A stretch of 64,000 bases of DNA, taken from Amycolatopsis thermoflava N1165 (GTDB lineage Bacteria; Actinomycetota; Actinomycetes; Mycobacteriales; Pseudonocardiaceae). The stretch covers positions 6,589,909 through 6,653,908 of the forward strand of contig NZ_KI421511.1 of NCBI RefSeq assembly GCF_000473265.1. Direction: 5' to 3'. Each line of letters begins with the position of its first letter. The stretch's first letter is position 1. A program made the translations under genes and the position numbers. Below the pieces are notes generated by a model. The model was not told the origin of the DNA and ran no database searches. It saw only the letters and a program-made list of their open reading frames with translations. This document shows, piece by piece, positions 47,431 through 57,179 of this stretch.

Positions 47431-48069
47431 ATGACCGAGCCGGCCGGACTTCGCGAGCGGAAGAAGCAGCGCACCCGCGAGGCGATCTCCAACGCCGCGA
47501 TCCGCCTGTTCCTCGAGCACGGGTTCGACCAGGTGTCCATCGCGCAGATCGCCGACGTGGCGGAGGTTTCGCGGCGCACCCTGTTCGCCTACTTCCCGAC
47601 GAAGGAGTCGCTGGTCGTCCACCGCTTCGCCGACCACGAGACGGAAAGTGCCCGGGTGGTCCGGGAACGTCCGGGCGACCGGACGCCGCTGGAGGCGCTC
47701 CGGAGCCACTTCTTCGACGGGCTCGAGCGGCGGGACCCGATCACCGGGCTCAACGACGCCCCGGAGATCCTCGCGCTGTACCGGATGATCTTCGCCACGC
47801 AGGCGCTGCTCGCGCGGATGCTCGAGTTCAACCAGACGGCGGAGGAGGCCTTGGCAGGGGCGCTGGCGGACACTGCCGGGGTGGGGCCCGGCGAGGCGCG
47901 GGTGGCCGCGGCGGCGATCGTCTCGGTGCTGTGGGCCCTGGCGCGCGAGAACCACCGGGCGATTGCGTCCGGCCGGTCGGCCGACGAGGTGTTTCCACAG
48001 GCCAGGGCGGATGCGGACGAGGCGTTCAGGCTGCTCGACGGCGGGTTCGGCAGGCTCGGAGCGCGGTAG
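47431..48069 (+). CDS. TetR-family regulator of the monooxygenase
   Basis: 212 residues. The helix-turn-helix is VSIAQIADVAEVSRRTLFAYFPTKESLVV (about 35-63), followed by an all-helical C-domain with FATQALLARMLEFNQ. ATG at 47431. Divergent from the FAD monooxygenase gene. The gap (47359-47430) has ACTACC ... GGTAGT arms, with no clean palindrome. Ligand unknown. Confidence 0.87.
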   Translation: MTEPAGLRERKKQRTREAISNAAIRLFLEHGFDQVSIAQIADVAEVSRRTLFAYFPTKESLVVHRFADHETESARVVRERPGDRTPLEALRSHFFDGLERRDPITGLNDAPEILALYRMIFATQALLARMLEFNQTAEEALAGALADTAGVGPGEARVAAAAIVSVLWALARENHRAIASGRSADEVFPQARADADEAFRLLDGGFGRLGAR

Positions 48070-48304
48070 ATCGTGGCGAAGGCCACAGCGGGGAACGACA
48101 CGGGGAGTGTCGGACGTCTTGCCCAGCGAAAGATTTCGGCTGGTGGGTGGAAGCCGCGCTCCCGGGCCAATACGATCGCCCGGCGGACCTCTTCACGAGT
48201 AGCGCGGGCGGGGCGTGTGTGTCCGGGGTCGCTACCCTCTCCGGGGTTGGTGACCCAGCCGGTGCCGATCCGAGTCCGGCAGAACGGCTAGAGAAGGAAG
48301 TCAG

Positions 48305-50842
48305 GTGGCCCGGCGGCACAAGCGTCCCGAGAGCGGTGAGGCGCTGGACCGGCGGCCGGACAACCGTGCAGGCAGCCGGTGGCGGCTGCGGAACTGGCGG
48401 CTGCGCACGAAGCTGATCGCCGTCCTGCTCATCCCGATGCTGACCGTGCTGGCGCTCATCACTCTCCACGTGCGCTCCGACCTGGCGCACGCGGAACAGT
48501 TGGCCGAGCTCGCCGCGCACGCCCGTGTGGACGCGGGTGTCAACGCGGTGGTGAACGAACTGCAGCGCGAGCGGGACGTCACCGTGCGCTACGTCGCCGG
48601 GCAGCGACGGAACGGGCTCAGCGACGTGCGGGACCAGCGCGCCCGCGTGGACCAGGCGGCCGGTGCGTTCGCGCGCGAGCTCGCCGCACAGCAGTCGCGG
48701 CTCTCGCCGGCCAGCGCCGCGGGTCTGAAAGAGGCCCAGTCCCGGCTCGACGCGCTGCCGGGACTGCGTTATTCGGGCGAGTTCTCGAACTCGTCGGCGG
48801 ATTCGATCCTGACCTCCTACAGCGACCTCATCTCGGGTGTCCTCGACCTGTCGGACCAGGCCGTCGCCGAGATCGCGGACGCCGAGGTCGCGCGGCTGCG
48901 GCTGGCCGCGAACGCGCTCGCCCGTGTGAAGGACCAGATGTCGGTCAAGCGCGCGGTGCTCGGGCAGGCGTTCGCGGAGGGCGAGGTCTCCGACGACCGG
49001 CTGCGGAAGCTCCTCGGCGCGGACGCCCAGCTCGCCGCCGCGCAGAACGATTACCGCAAGTTCGCCACCGCCGCCGAGCAGCGCTCCTACGAACAGACCG
49101 TCGCCGGACCGGCGGTGCAGTCGGCGAACACGCTCTTCGAGTTGGCCATCACCAGGACGGAGAACGGGCAGAGCCTGTCCGGCCTCGACTCCCGCCAGTG
49201 GGACCAGGCGATCACCGGGACCATCGACCTCGCCTACCAGTTCCAGCAGACGCTGCAGGTGCAGACGCAGCAGCGGTGCGACGCGCTCGCCACCGACGCG
49301 CGTCGCTCGGCGATCGTCAACGCGGCGGTGGTCTTCGGGGTGCTGCTGCTGTGCGCGGTGCTCGCCGTGGTCATCGGGCGATCGCTGCTGCGGCCGCTGC
49401 GGATCCTGCGCAACAACGCGTTCGACGTCGCCGAGCACCGGTTGCCCGCGGCGGTGGACGAGATCCTCGCCGACCCGCATCCGGACTTCATGACCGCCCA
49501 CCGCGGCGTGGCGCCGGTGCCGGTGTTCACGCGTGAGGAGGTCGGCCAGGTCGCCCGCGCGTTCGACGCCGTGCACGGGCAGGCGGTGCGGCTGGCCGGT
49601 GAGCAGGCGCTGCTGCGGGAGAACATCAACGCGATGTTCGTGAACCTGTCCAAGCGCAGCCAGGATCTGGTCGAACGCCAGCTGGCCGTGCTGGACCGGA
49701 TGGAGGCCGACGAGCAGGACCCGGAGACGCTCGGCGGCCTGTTCGAACTCGACCACCTCGCCACGCGGATGCGCCGCAACAGCGAGAACCTGCTCGTCCT
49801 GTCCGGGCACGACTTCGGTGACGAGAAGGCCGAACCGGTGGCCGCCGAGGAGATCATCGGCGCGGCGTTGTCCGAGGTGGAGCACTACCAGCGGATCGAG
49901 CTGACCGCGATGCCGGAGATCGCGATCCGCGGCGAGGCCTGCAACGACCTGGTGCACGTCGTGTCCGAGCTGCTGGAGAACGCGACCCTCTACTCGCCGT
50001 CGGACAAGACGGTGACCGTGGTCAGCTCGCTGGCCGAGGACGGCGCCTGGCACGTGCACATCACCGACCAGGGCGCGGGCATGCCGCAGCCGGAGATCGA
50101 CCGCGCCAACAAGCGGCTGGCGAACCCGCCCGCGGTGGACGTCGAGGTGTCGCGGCGGATGGGCCTGTTCGTCGTCGCCACGCTCGCGAAGCGCCACGAC
50201 ATCCAGGTGCGGTTGCGGTCGGCGGACGGTGGCGGGCTGGTCGCGACTGTCGTCGTCCCGGCCGGGCTGGTGATCGAGAACGTGGCGCCGGTGCCGGAGC
50301 CGCTGCCCGCGCCGCCGGCTGCTCCCGAGCCGCCGCCGGTGCCGGTTTCGCTGCCGTCGCTCAAGCCGATCCCGCTGCCCGAGCCGGAACCAGCGCCCGA
50401 ACCCGAGCCCGCACCGGAGCCGGAGCCGGGCGACACGGAGTTGATCCCGGTGGTGCGGGACGAGCCGCGCCGCGGACGAACCGAGGACGGGGTGGACTGG
50501 CCGACGGCGGACAACGATGCTTTCCCGCCGGAGGAAGAAGAGCCGACCGAGCGGATGCCGGCGTACCAGGCGGTGCTGTCGCGGTGGTTCACGACGGGCG
50601 AGCACTGGCCGGTTCGCCGTGACGCCGCGGCGAACGGGCAGGCGGCCGAGCCGCAGTGGCCGTCGGCGGATGGCGACGAGGTCGACGGGAAGGCGCCGGA
50701 CTTCCCACAGCAGGTGCGGCGGCGGCCCGACTCGTTCGACCCGCCTACGCTCTCACTCGATCCCGACGAGGTTCGGCACCGGATGTCGCGGCTGCAGAAC
50801 GGGTTCGCCCGAGCCCGCGACGCGCGGGGCCCGGAGAACTGA
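48305..50842 (+). CDS. CvnA-like sensor histidine kinase, not followed by cvnBCD
   Basis: 845 residues. It starts at GTG 48305 (GAAGGAAG upstream). A basic N-terminus, TM1 (about 36-55), an all-helical nitrate/nitrite-sensing-type periplasmic domain, TM2 (about 338-357), HAMP, a coiled transmitter helix (NINAMFVNLSKRSQDLVERQ) and a HATPase domain follow: the N box is ELLENATLYSPSD and the G1 box ITDQGAGM. No phosphoacceptor His is obvious in the usual H-box place, as in other CvnA proteins. A Pro/Glu repeat tail (about 690-708) and a C-terminal MPAYQAVLSRWF motif shared with the conservon CvnA at 54243 complete it. Its own neighbours are the glu genes, not a conservon. Its 3' end overlaps gluD by 98 bases. 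Confidence 0.9.
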   Translation: MARRHKRPESGEALDRRPDNRAGSRWRLRNWRLRTKLIAVLLIPMLTVLALITLHVRSDLAHAEQLAELAAHARVDAGVNAVVNELQRERDVTVRYVAGQRRNGLSDVRDQRARVDQAAGAFARELAAQQSRLSPASAAGLKEAQSRLDALPGLRYSGEFSNSSADSILTSYSDLISGVLDLSDQAVAEIADAEVARLRLAANALARVKDQMSVKRAVLGQAFAEGEVSDDRLRKLLGADAQLAAAQNDYRKFATAAEQRSYEQTVAGPAVQSANTLFELAITRTENGQSLSGLDSRQWDQAITGTIDLAYQFQQTLQVQTQQRCDALATDARRSAIVNAAVVFGVLLLCAVLAVVIGRSLLRPLRILRNNAFDVAEHRLPAAVDEILADPHPDFMTAHRGVAPVPVFTREEVGQVARAFDAVHGQAVRLAGEQALLRENINAMFVNLSKRSQDLVERQLAVLDRMEADEQDPETLGGLFELDHLATRMRRNSENLLVLSGHDFGDEKAEPVAAEEIIGAALSEVEHYQRIELTAMPEIAIRGEACNDLVHVVSELLENATLYSPSDKTVTVVSSLAEDGAWHVHITDQGAGMPQPEIDRANKRLANPPAVDVEVSRRMGLFVVATLAKRHDIQVRLRSADGGGLVATVVVPAGLVIENVAPVPEPLPAPPAAPEPPPVPVSLPSLKPIPLPEPEPAPEPEPAPEPEPGDTELIPVVRDEPRRGRTEDGVDWPTADNDAFPPEEEEPTERMPAYQAVLSRWFTTGEHWPVRRDAAANGQAAEPQWPSADGDEVDGKAPDFPQQVRRRPDSFDPPTLSLDPDEVRHRMSRLQNGFARARDARGPEN

Positions 50843-51647
50843 CGGGTTCGATCCCGGCGAGCCGCTGCCGGGCGTCGATCGCGCGGGCCAGGCGGGACAG
50901 GGCGTAGTTGATCGCGAAGTAGAGCAGCGCGATGATCAGGTAGGTCTGGATCAGGAGCCGGTTGTAGCCGGCGAGGACCTTGCCGCTCTGCAGGAGTTCG
51001 GCGTAGCTGACGACGATCCCGAGCGAGGTGTCCTTGACGACGCCGGCGGCTTGGCTGATGAGCGCGGGCACCACGCGGCGGATGGCCTGCGGGAAGATCA
51101 CGTACCGCATCGACTGGGACGGCCGCATCCCGAGCGCGGCCGCAGCCTCGCCCTGGCCGGCTTCGAGGGAGCGGAAGCCGCTGCGGAAGATCTCGGCGAA
51201 CTGGGCCGCGCGGGACACCGCGATCGGCAGGACGAGTTTCCAGAGCAGCGCCAGGTCCAGGCCGTACCGGGGCAGCGCGAACATCGCGAAGTAGATCAGC
51301 AGGAGCAGCGGGACGACCCGGACGACCTCGACGTACGCCCGGGCCGGCGCGCGGACCGCGGCGTGCCGGGAGATGCGCCCGAAGGCGAGCACGAGCCCGG
51401 CCGCCATCGCGATGGCGATGGCCAGCACCGCGGCGAGGGCCGTGCCGCCGAGGCCGCCGAGGAGGTAACGCCACATGGGCCAGGAGCCGTAGGGCGCCCA
51501 GCGCCCCGCCGAGAGCTCCCCGTTGATCGCGAACTGCCGCACCGCCAGCGCGACGAGCACGAGACCGGCCAGGACCGCGACCACGGTGGCGATGCGGATG
51601 CGCCGCCGGGCGCGCGGACCGGGATCGTCGAAGAGCACCGAGGTCAT
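50745..51647 (-). CDS. amino-acid ABC transporter permease (GluD-like)
   Basis: 300 residues with about five to six membrane helices. The EAA loop is FRSLEAGQGEAAAALGMRPSQSM, typical of the polar amino-acid (HisM/GluD) family. The C-terminal tail (RSAAATSGAEPRRDRVRA) is antisense to the CvnA 3' end. ATG at 51647 with GAGGTC-like upstream. It is the third gene of the gluB-C-D order, but it lies 534 bases after gluC, separated by repeats. No ATPase gene is seen nearby. Confidence 0.85.
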   Translation of the reverse strand: MTSVLFDDPGPRARRRIRIATVVAVLAGLVLVALAVRQFAINGELSAGRWAPYGSWPMWRYLLGGLGGTALAAVLAIAIAMAAGLVLAFGRISRHAAVRAPARAYVEVVRVVPLLLLIYFAMFALPRYGLDLALLWKLVLPIAVSRAAQFAEIFRSGFRSLEAGQGEAAAALGMRPSQSMRYVIFPQAIRRVVPALISQAAGVVKDTSLGIVVSYAELLQSGKVLAGYNRLLIQTYLIIALLYFAINYALSRLARAIDARQRLAGIEPVSSPGPARRGLGRTRSAAATSGAEPRRDRVRA

Positions 51648-51827
51648 CGCTGGCCTGCCTGGTTCAGCACAGTTGGCCCTCTCGTGGGGCGTTGGTTGGA
51701 CGGTTCATGCGCCAGGGGGTGAGTGGGTAGGTCGTGCCGCCGCGATTGGCCCCTCGGGCAGCGCGGTTGGGCGGGTGGTACAGCGGTGGGTGAGGTTGAG
51801 TGGGTGCTGTGGTGGCTGCGCCAGCTG

Positions 51828-51975
51828 GGCTGGCTGGCTGGCGCGGCGGCGGGTGCGGCTGGCTGGCTGGCTGGCGCGGCGGCGGGTGCGACTGGGCGGG
51901 CTGGCCGGTGTGGCGGCGGGTGCGAGTGGGCGGCTGGCTGGCGCGGCGGCGGCGACTGGGCGGGCCGGCTGGGCG
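51828..51975. repeat. degenerate 30-42 bp repeats in the gluC-gluD gap
   Basis: Four head-to-tail units beginning CTGGCTGGCTGGCGCGGCGG and ending GGGTGCG or GACTGGGCGG, with slippage in the CTGG run. The whole gap 51648-52181 (534 bases) holds no convincing gene; open frames on both strands are Gly/Ala/Trp-Arg strings of the repeat. The rest of the gap has further loose GGGTGGG/GGTTGAG words. Confidence 0.6.
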
Positions 51976-52181
51976 CGGCTGGGTCGGTCGCGCGTCGGTT
52001 GGGCCAGTCATGGCGCGGCGGTCTGGCCATTGGTGCTGCGACCGGGAGACAGCTTCGCGGTGGTCGGTGGGCCAGTCGTGCGCGCTGAAGTTCCACCAAA
52101 TTTGGCGCGGTTTCCTGGAAATGACCCCGCCCGGCGCGCCCACCTCGGGTCCCCGTGCCACCGCGCCCATCGTCACCCCGC

Positions 52182-52826
52182 TCACCGAGGGATCGCCAGC
52201 TTCCGGTCCAGCACCCCGGCCCCCGTGGAGATCACCAGCGCCAGCACGGCGTAGCAGACCCCCGCGCCGATGTACAGCGGCAGCGGCTCCGCCAGCGCCA
52301 GGTTGACCCGGTTCGTCGCCTCCGTCAGTTCGACCACTCCGACCGCCGCGGCGAGGGCGGTGTTCATCAGCAGCTGGATGGTGACGTTCCCGAGCGGCTG
52401 GATGATCGTGCGCAGCGCCTGCGGCAGCACCACCGCCGACAGTGACTGTCCGAAGCCGAGCCCCAGCGCACGCGCCGCCTCGGCTTGGCCCCTCTCCACT
52501 CCGTTCACGCCGGCCCGCAGTGTTTCCGCGTAATACGAAGCCATGTACAACGCGGTCGCGAGGATGGCCGTCGTGAACAGTTCGAATCGGATTCCCACCG
52601 TGGGCAGGCCGAATACGAACAGCACCAGCCACACCGCGAGCGGAATGTTCTGGAACAACTCGACGTACCCCGTGCCGAAAGCCCGCAGCGGGCGGACCGG
52701 GCAAATCCGGAATGCGGTGATGACCACCGCGAGCACCACCGCGCCCACGGCGCTGAACACGGTGAGCAGCACCGTGTTCAGCGCGCCCTCGGCGAATTCC
52801 CCGAGGTGATCGCCCCACCCGGTCAC
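52182..52826 (-). CDS. amino-acid ABC transporter permease (GluC-like)
   Basis: 214 residues, five to six membrane helices. The EAA loop reads GVNGVERGQAEAARALGLGFGQSL, the signature of the glutamate/polar amino-acid permease. FQNIPLAVWLVLFVFG and LLMNTALAAAVGVVELT are typical. The start is GTG at 52826, overlapping the gluB stop by four bases (GTGA). It pairs with gluD, from which it is separated by an unusual repeat-filled gap. Confidence 0.87.
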   Translation of the reverse strand: MTGWGDHLGEFAEGALNTVLLTVFSAVGAVVLAVVITAFRICPVRPLRAFGTGYVELFQNIPLAVWLVLFVFGLPTVGIRFELFTTAILATALYMASYYAETLRAGVNGVERGQAEAARALGLGFGQSLSAVVLPQALRTIIQPLGNVTIQLLMNTALAAAVGVVELTEATNRVNLALAEPLPLYIGAGVCYAVLALVISTGAGVLDRKLAIPR

Positions 52827-53752
52827 GAGCCCGGGACGGAACCCGTCTTGGGCGGAACAGGCGCGTCACCCGGGATGACCGTCCCCAGCGTCTGCTTGTA
52901 CGCCTCCTGCCACAGCCCCGCGGCCTGGATCTTCTCCAGCCAGGTGTTGACGAACCGCTTGAACGTCTCGTCGCCGTGGTGGATGCCGATGCCGTACGGG
53001 TCCTGCCCGAAGGTCCCGCTGACGATCTGCACCTTGTCGTTCGTCTGCGCGTTCCCGGCCAGCTGCGTCAGGTCGTTCACGTACGCGTCGCCGCGCCCCT
53101 GCTCCAGCGCCGTCACGCACTCCGAGTTCGTGCTCAGCGTGATCACCTGCGCCGGCTCGTACTGCTGGACCATGGCCGAACCGGTCGAGTTCGTCACCGC
53201 CAGCACCCGCTTGCCCTTGAGGTCCTGGGGCTTGGTGACGCTCGTATCGCCCTTGCGCGCCATGATCGCGGGCCCGGACACGAAATACGGCCCGGCGAAG
53301 GACACCTTCTCCGCGCGGGCCGGCGTGATCGAATAGGTGTGCAGAACCACGTCGACGGTGTTGTTCTGCAGCAACGCCTCGCGGATCTGCGACGTGGAAT
53401 TGACGATCTTGACGTTCGGCTGGCCCAGGATGTACTTCGCCAGCAACCGGCCGAGGATCGCGTCGAACCCCTCGGTCTGGCCGGTCGTCGGGTTCTGCTG
53501 GGACAGCAGCGGCGTGTCCAGCTGGCTGCCGATGAGGATCTGCCCGCGCTGCTTGATCGCCTGCGCCGTCGGGCTGGTCGCGAGGTCCGCGTCGGACGCC
53601 ACCGGCGCCCGGTCGAGGAGGCTCTGCTCCTGGTTCGCGCTCCCGCCGCTGTCCGGTACCGCGCCCCCGCTCGAGGTGCACGCGGTCACCGCGCCGAGCG
53701 CGACCGCCGTGAGCAGGACCGCGAGGCGCCGTCGCCGTGTCGAAGCCGTCAT
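52823..53752 (-). CDS. glutamate-type substrate-binding lipoprotein (GluB-like)
   Basis: 309 residues. A lipoprotein signal peptide with the lipobox GAVTAC places the modified Cys at residue 25; the Ser/Gly linker is followed by a periplasmic-binding fold: QRGQILIGSQLDTPLLSQQ, FDAILGRLLAKYIL and the ligand loop VVLHTYSITPARAEKVSFAG. It binds an acidic or polar amino acid outside the membrane and hands it to the GluC/GluD channel. ATG at 53752. First gene of the operon. No glutamate-type ATPase (gluA) is visible. Confidence 0.9.
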   Translation of the reverse strand: MTASTRRRRLAVLLTAVALGAVTACTSSGGAVPDSGGSANQEQSLLDRAPVASDADLATSPTAQAIKQRGQILIGSQLDTPLLSQQNPTTGQTEGFDAILGRLLAKYILGQPNVKIVNSTSQIREALLQNNTVDVVLHTYSITPARAEKVSFAGPYFVSGPAIMARKGDTSVTKPQDLKGKRVLAVTNSTGSAMVQQYEPAQVITLSTNSECVTALEQGRGDAYVNDLTQLAGNAQTNDKVQIVSGTFGQDPYGIGIHHGDETFKRFVNTWLEKIQAAGLWQEAYKQTLGTVIPGDAPVPPKTGSVPGS

Positions 53753-53993
53753 GGTGTGGCCGGATCCCTCCTGGAAGTGGAGCCTGTCGCCCCTATCTAC
53801 TCTCGGTGACGCAAGGGGTACCCGAACGGGTGGCAGTAGATCACGAGGTAAGGCGCAGGATCGTGCAGCTCCAACGGTCGCGTCAAGACCCTGTGAGGTT
53901 CCGGGGGTCGCTGTGGGACATTTCCCGACAACTTGTCACAGGCCGGTCCCACCTTCCGGATAGTGAGATAGATAACACTGGACAAGGGCCGTG

Positions 53994-54021
53994 CGACTGC
54001 ACGCAGCGTGACGTGCAGTCG
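53994..54021. promoter_or_regulatory. 10-bp inverted repeat in the 490-base gap before cvnA
   Basis: CGACTGCACG (53994-54003), eight bases, CGTGCAGTCG (54012-54021): perfect arms. The intergenic stretch 53753-54242 holds no gene. It must contain the promoters of gluB (minus) and cvnA (plus). The repeat lies about 220 bases before cvnA, so it may be an operator or a terminator-like structure. Confidence 0.5.
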
Positions 54022-54242
54022 TTCTGTTCCTGAGACAGTTGGTGAGAATTCGTCACCGGGGTGACCGCTAAAGTTCGTGGTGAGAGCCATCTGCCCGGCT
54101 TCCCTTTCATCCCGGCAGCCGATAGCCTCTACCCCCAATCGGGTGGCCCCGTGTTAACCATTCACGTCCTGGTTCTCATGGCGTGGAACCCGAGTGCGGA
54201 AACGCGGAAACTGGACAGCTCGAACCGGGAAGGAAGTCCTCG

Positions 54243-57179
54243 GTGCCCCAGCCCACGAGCGGGGAGCGCGGTCGCAAGGCAGTGTCCCCGGCGGAGTCGC
54301 CTGTCGCACAGAGTAACGACGTCGGTGCGCAGGACAACGCGATCGGAGCATCGACCGGTGGTGACGGCAGCCGTCGGGTCCGCGGTCTCGCGAACTGGCG
54401 CGTCAACGCCAAGATCGCCGCGGTGGTGGCCGTGCCGACCGCCGCCGCGCTGTCCCTGGCCGGCCTGCGCGTGTACGACAGCTTCGACACGATGACCGTC
54501 TACCAGCACGCCGAACAACGCATCGAACTCAGCCAGAAGGTCGCTGCCGAGGTCGACGCGCTGCAGCGTGAGCGGGACGCGATGTCGGCCTGGATCGCCT
54601 CCGGGCGCCCGGCCGACCGGGCCGAGCTCGACGACGCCATCAGCACCGCGGAGAACGCGGCCGACACCGTGCGCGGCGCGGTCAGCGAGGTCGCCGCGAT
54701 CAGCGACGACGCCACGTCCGCGCGCTACCAGCAGGGCCTCGCCCGGCTCGACGGCCTGAGCCAGCTGCGCTCCTCGGCTGGCGCCACGGACTTCCCGAGC
54801 CTCGCCGCGCAGGCCGGCTACACCGGGGTCATCGATGCGCTGCAGCTGATCGCCGACGAGTTCGACGCCGACATCACCGACCAGGGCCTGCAGGACCGGC
54901 ACGAGGCGCTCGGCTTCCTCGCCGACGCCAAGGAGTTCTCCGCGCAGCAGAACTCCTACCTGCGCAGCGCCGCGATCCGCGGCAGGTTCGACCCGGCCGA
55001 GCTGAAGAACCTCACCACCGCGCAGTCGAACCTGGTCGCCGCGATCGACCGGTTCAACGCCGTGGCCACCCCGCAGGCCCAGCTGGATTACTCGACCACC
55101 CTGTCCGGCCCGCAGGTCTCGCAGCGGTTCACCCTGCAGCAGCTGGCGTTGCTGCGCGCACAGGCGAACCCGCCGCTCGCGCTGGCCATCGACCCGGGCG
55201 CGGTCGCGCAGTCCTCGTCGCAGACGCTCGACCTGATCAGCCAGGTCCAGAACCGGCTGCTCGACGACGCCAAGACCTACACCGACGGGCTGATCAGCGC
55301 GCAGCAGCAGAACCTGCTGATCACGGTCGCGATCATCCTCGCCGGGCTCCTGCTGGTGCTCACGCTGATGTACGTCGTGGCGCGTTCGCTGATCCGGCCG
55401 CTGCGCACACTGCGCTCGACCGCGCTGCAGGTCGCCGAGGTGCACCTGCCCGACGCGGTGGAGCGGATCATGCGCGAGGCCGACCCCGCCGCGGCCGCGG
55501 CGAAGGCGATCGAGCCGGTGCCGGTCCACACCACCGAGGAGATCGGGCAGGTCGCCAGGTCCTTCGACGTGGTGCACGGCCAGGCCGTCCGCCTCGCCGC
55601 CGAGCAGGCCCTGCTCCGGGACAACGTCAACGGCATCTTCGTCAACCTCTCGCGCCGGTCGCAGCGCCTGGTGGAGCGCCAGCTCGCGGTGATCGACCTG
55701 CTGGAGGCCGACGAGCAGGACCCCGACCACCTCGCGAGCCTGTTCGAGCTGGACCACCTGGCGACCCGGCTGCGCCGCAACGGCGAGAGCCTGCTGGTGC
55801 TCTCCGGCGCGGGCCTGAGCAAGTCGATGCCCAAACCGGTCTCCGCCGCGGACGTGATCGGCGCGGCGGTGTCCGAGATCGAGCAGTACGCGCGGGTCGA
55901 CGTGGGCGCGATCCCCGAGGTCGCGGTGCGCGGCCCGTCCGTGCACGACCTCGTGCACCTGCTCGCCGAGCTGCTGGACAACGCCACCTACTTCTCCGAG
56001 CCGGAGACGAAGGTCAGCGTGCGGGCCGTGGTCACGCGCAAGAAGGCGCTCGCCATCCAGATCACCGACCGCGGTGTCGGCATGTCGCCCGAGCAGATCG
56101 CCGAGGCCAATCGGCGCCTCGCCGACCCGCCGGACCTGGACGTGTCGGTGACCCGGCGGATGGGCCTGTACGTGGTCGCGCGACTGGCCCAGCGGCAGGG
56201 CATCGAGGTGCGCCTGCGGGAGAACGAGGACATCGACGGCGGCGTGATCGCCCGCATCGTCGTGCCGCCGGACCTGCTCGGCCCCGTCGCGCGGGAGCCG
56301 ATGCCGCGGCCGGCGGAGACGTCCTCGCCGAACCTGCCGCCGGTCCCGGCCCAGCGCACGCCGTCGAACCTGTCGCGCCGCGAGCAGGCCCAGGCCCAGG
56401 AGGCCGAGACCGGGGTGCTGCGGCCCCTCGACCAGCCGATCAGCCTCGACGACCTGGTCGCCGGCTCGACCGACGCGGCCTACCTGAGCCGGGGCAAGCC
56501 GCGCGCCGAGGAGCCGCGGCCGAACGGCTCCACCCCGCCGCAGCCCGAGGAGCAGCCGAACCACTTCGGTTCGCTGGCGCTGCCCAAGCGCGAGCCGCAG
56601 TACGTGCCGGTCACCGAGCAGCCTGCCGAGGAACCGCCGTCGAACGAGAGCATCTTCGACGACGACGTGCCGACCAAGCGGCTGCCGATCTACCAGTCGG
56701 TTGTGTCGAGGTGGTTCAGTGCGGAGGGGGAGGATCCCGCCTCGGTGAGCGGCGACCTCGAGGAGGAACTCCCCGCGGCGGCCGAGGAAGCCCCCGAGGC
56801 CGACGACAAAAGCGCCGATCTTTGGCACAGTGTGTCCGATGAGGGCTGGCGCGCGGCGCAATCCCTGCTCGAGTCGCGGGAGGAGGAGATCACTCCGGCC
56901 GGGCTGCCGAAGAGGGTGCCGAACGCGCACCTCGTCCCCGGTTCGATCCCGGCGGGCGAGACCGACGCCTTCACCGACACGACCGTCGGCAGGCCGGGGC
57001 AGGGCGCGCTCGCCCGCTCCGCCGAGGCGGCGCGGGAACGCATGGCGAGCTTCCAGCGCGGCTACGTGAGTGGCCGGCACGCGCTGCAGGAGAACACGCC
57101 GGGCCCCTATGACCAGGGAGATCCGGTGAGTGGCGGGGGAACCACCCCGCCGGACGAGGCAGTGAGGAGTGAGGAGTGA
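54243..57179 (+). CDS. cvnA: conservon sensor kinase CvnA
   Basis: 978 residues. GTG at 54243 with GGGAAGGAAG upstream; an open extension to 54183 is not needed. Layout: basic, Gly/Ser-rich N-terminus; TM1 (57-78, AAVVAVPTAAALSLAGL); helical NIT-type sensor; TM2 (359-381); HAMP; helix DNVNGIFVNLSRRSQRLVERQ; HATPase (about 553-675) with N box ELLDNATYFSEPE and G1 box ITDRGVGM; then a 300-residue acidic, Pro-rich tail ending in a STRAND MASFQRGYVSGRHAL-like motif. First gene of the cvnABCD unit, overlapping cvnB by four bases. CvnA proteins act with roadblock, DUF742 and GTPase partners, like a eukaryotic G-protein receptor complex. Confidence 0.93.
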   Translation: MPQPTSGERGRKAVSPAESPVAQSNDVGAQDNAIGASTGGDGSRRVRGLANWRVNAKIAAVVAVPTAAALSLAGLRVYDSFDTMTVYQHAEQRIELSQKVAAEVDALQRERDAMSAWIASGRPADRAELDDAISTAENAADTVRGAVSEVAAISDDATSARYQQGLARLDGLSQLRSSAGATDFPSLAAQAGYTGVIDALQLIADEFDADITDQGLQDRHEALGFLADAKEFSAQQNSYLRSAAIRGRFDPAELKNLTTAQSNLVAAIDRFNAVATPQAQLDYSTTLSGPQVSQRFTLQQLALLRAQANPPLALAIDPGAVAQSSSQTLDLISQVQNRLLDDAKTYTDGLISAQQQNLLITVAIILAGLLLVLTLMYVVARSLIRPLRTLRSTALQVAEVHLPDAVERIMREADPAAAAAKAIEPVPVHTTEEIGQVARSFDVVHGQAVRLAAEQALLRDNVNGIFVNLSRRSQRLVERQLAVIDLLEADEQDPDHLASLFELDHLATRLRRNGESLLVLSGAGLSKSMPKPVSAADVIGAAVSEIEQYARVDVGAIPEVAVRGPSVHDLVHLLAELLDNATYFSEPETKVSVRAVVTRKKALAIQITDRGVGMSPEQIAEANRRLADPPDLDVSVTRRMGLYVVARLAQRQGIEVRLRENEDIDGGVIARIVVPPDLLGPVAREPMPRPAETSSPNLPPVPAQRTPSNLSRREQAQAQEAETGVLRPLDQPISLDDLVAGSTDAAYLSRGKPRAEEPRPNGSTPPQPEEQPNHFGSLALPKREPQYVPVTEQPAEEPPSNESIFDDDVPTKRLPIYQSVVSRWFSAEGEDPASVSGDLEEELPAAAEEAPEADDKSADLWHSVSDEGWRAAQSLLESREEEITPAGLPKRVPNAHLVPGSIPAGETDAFTDTTVGRPGQGALARSAEAARERMASFQRGYVSGRHALQENTPGPYDQGDPVSGGGTTPPDEAVRSEE

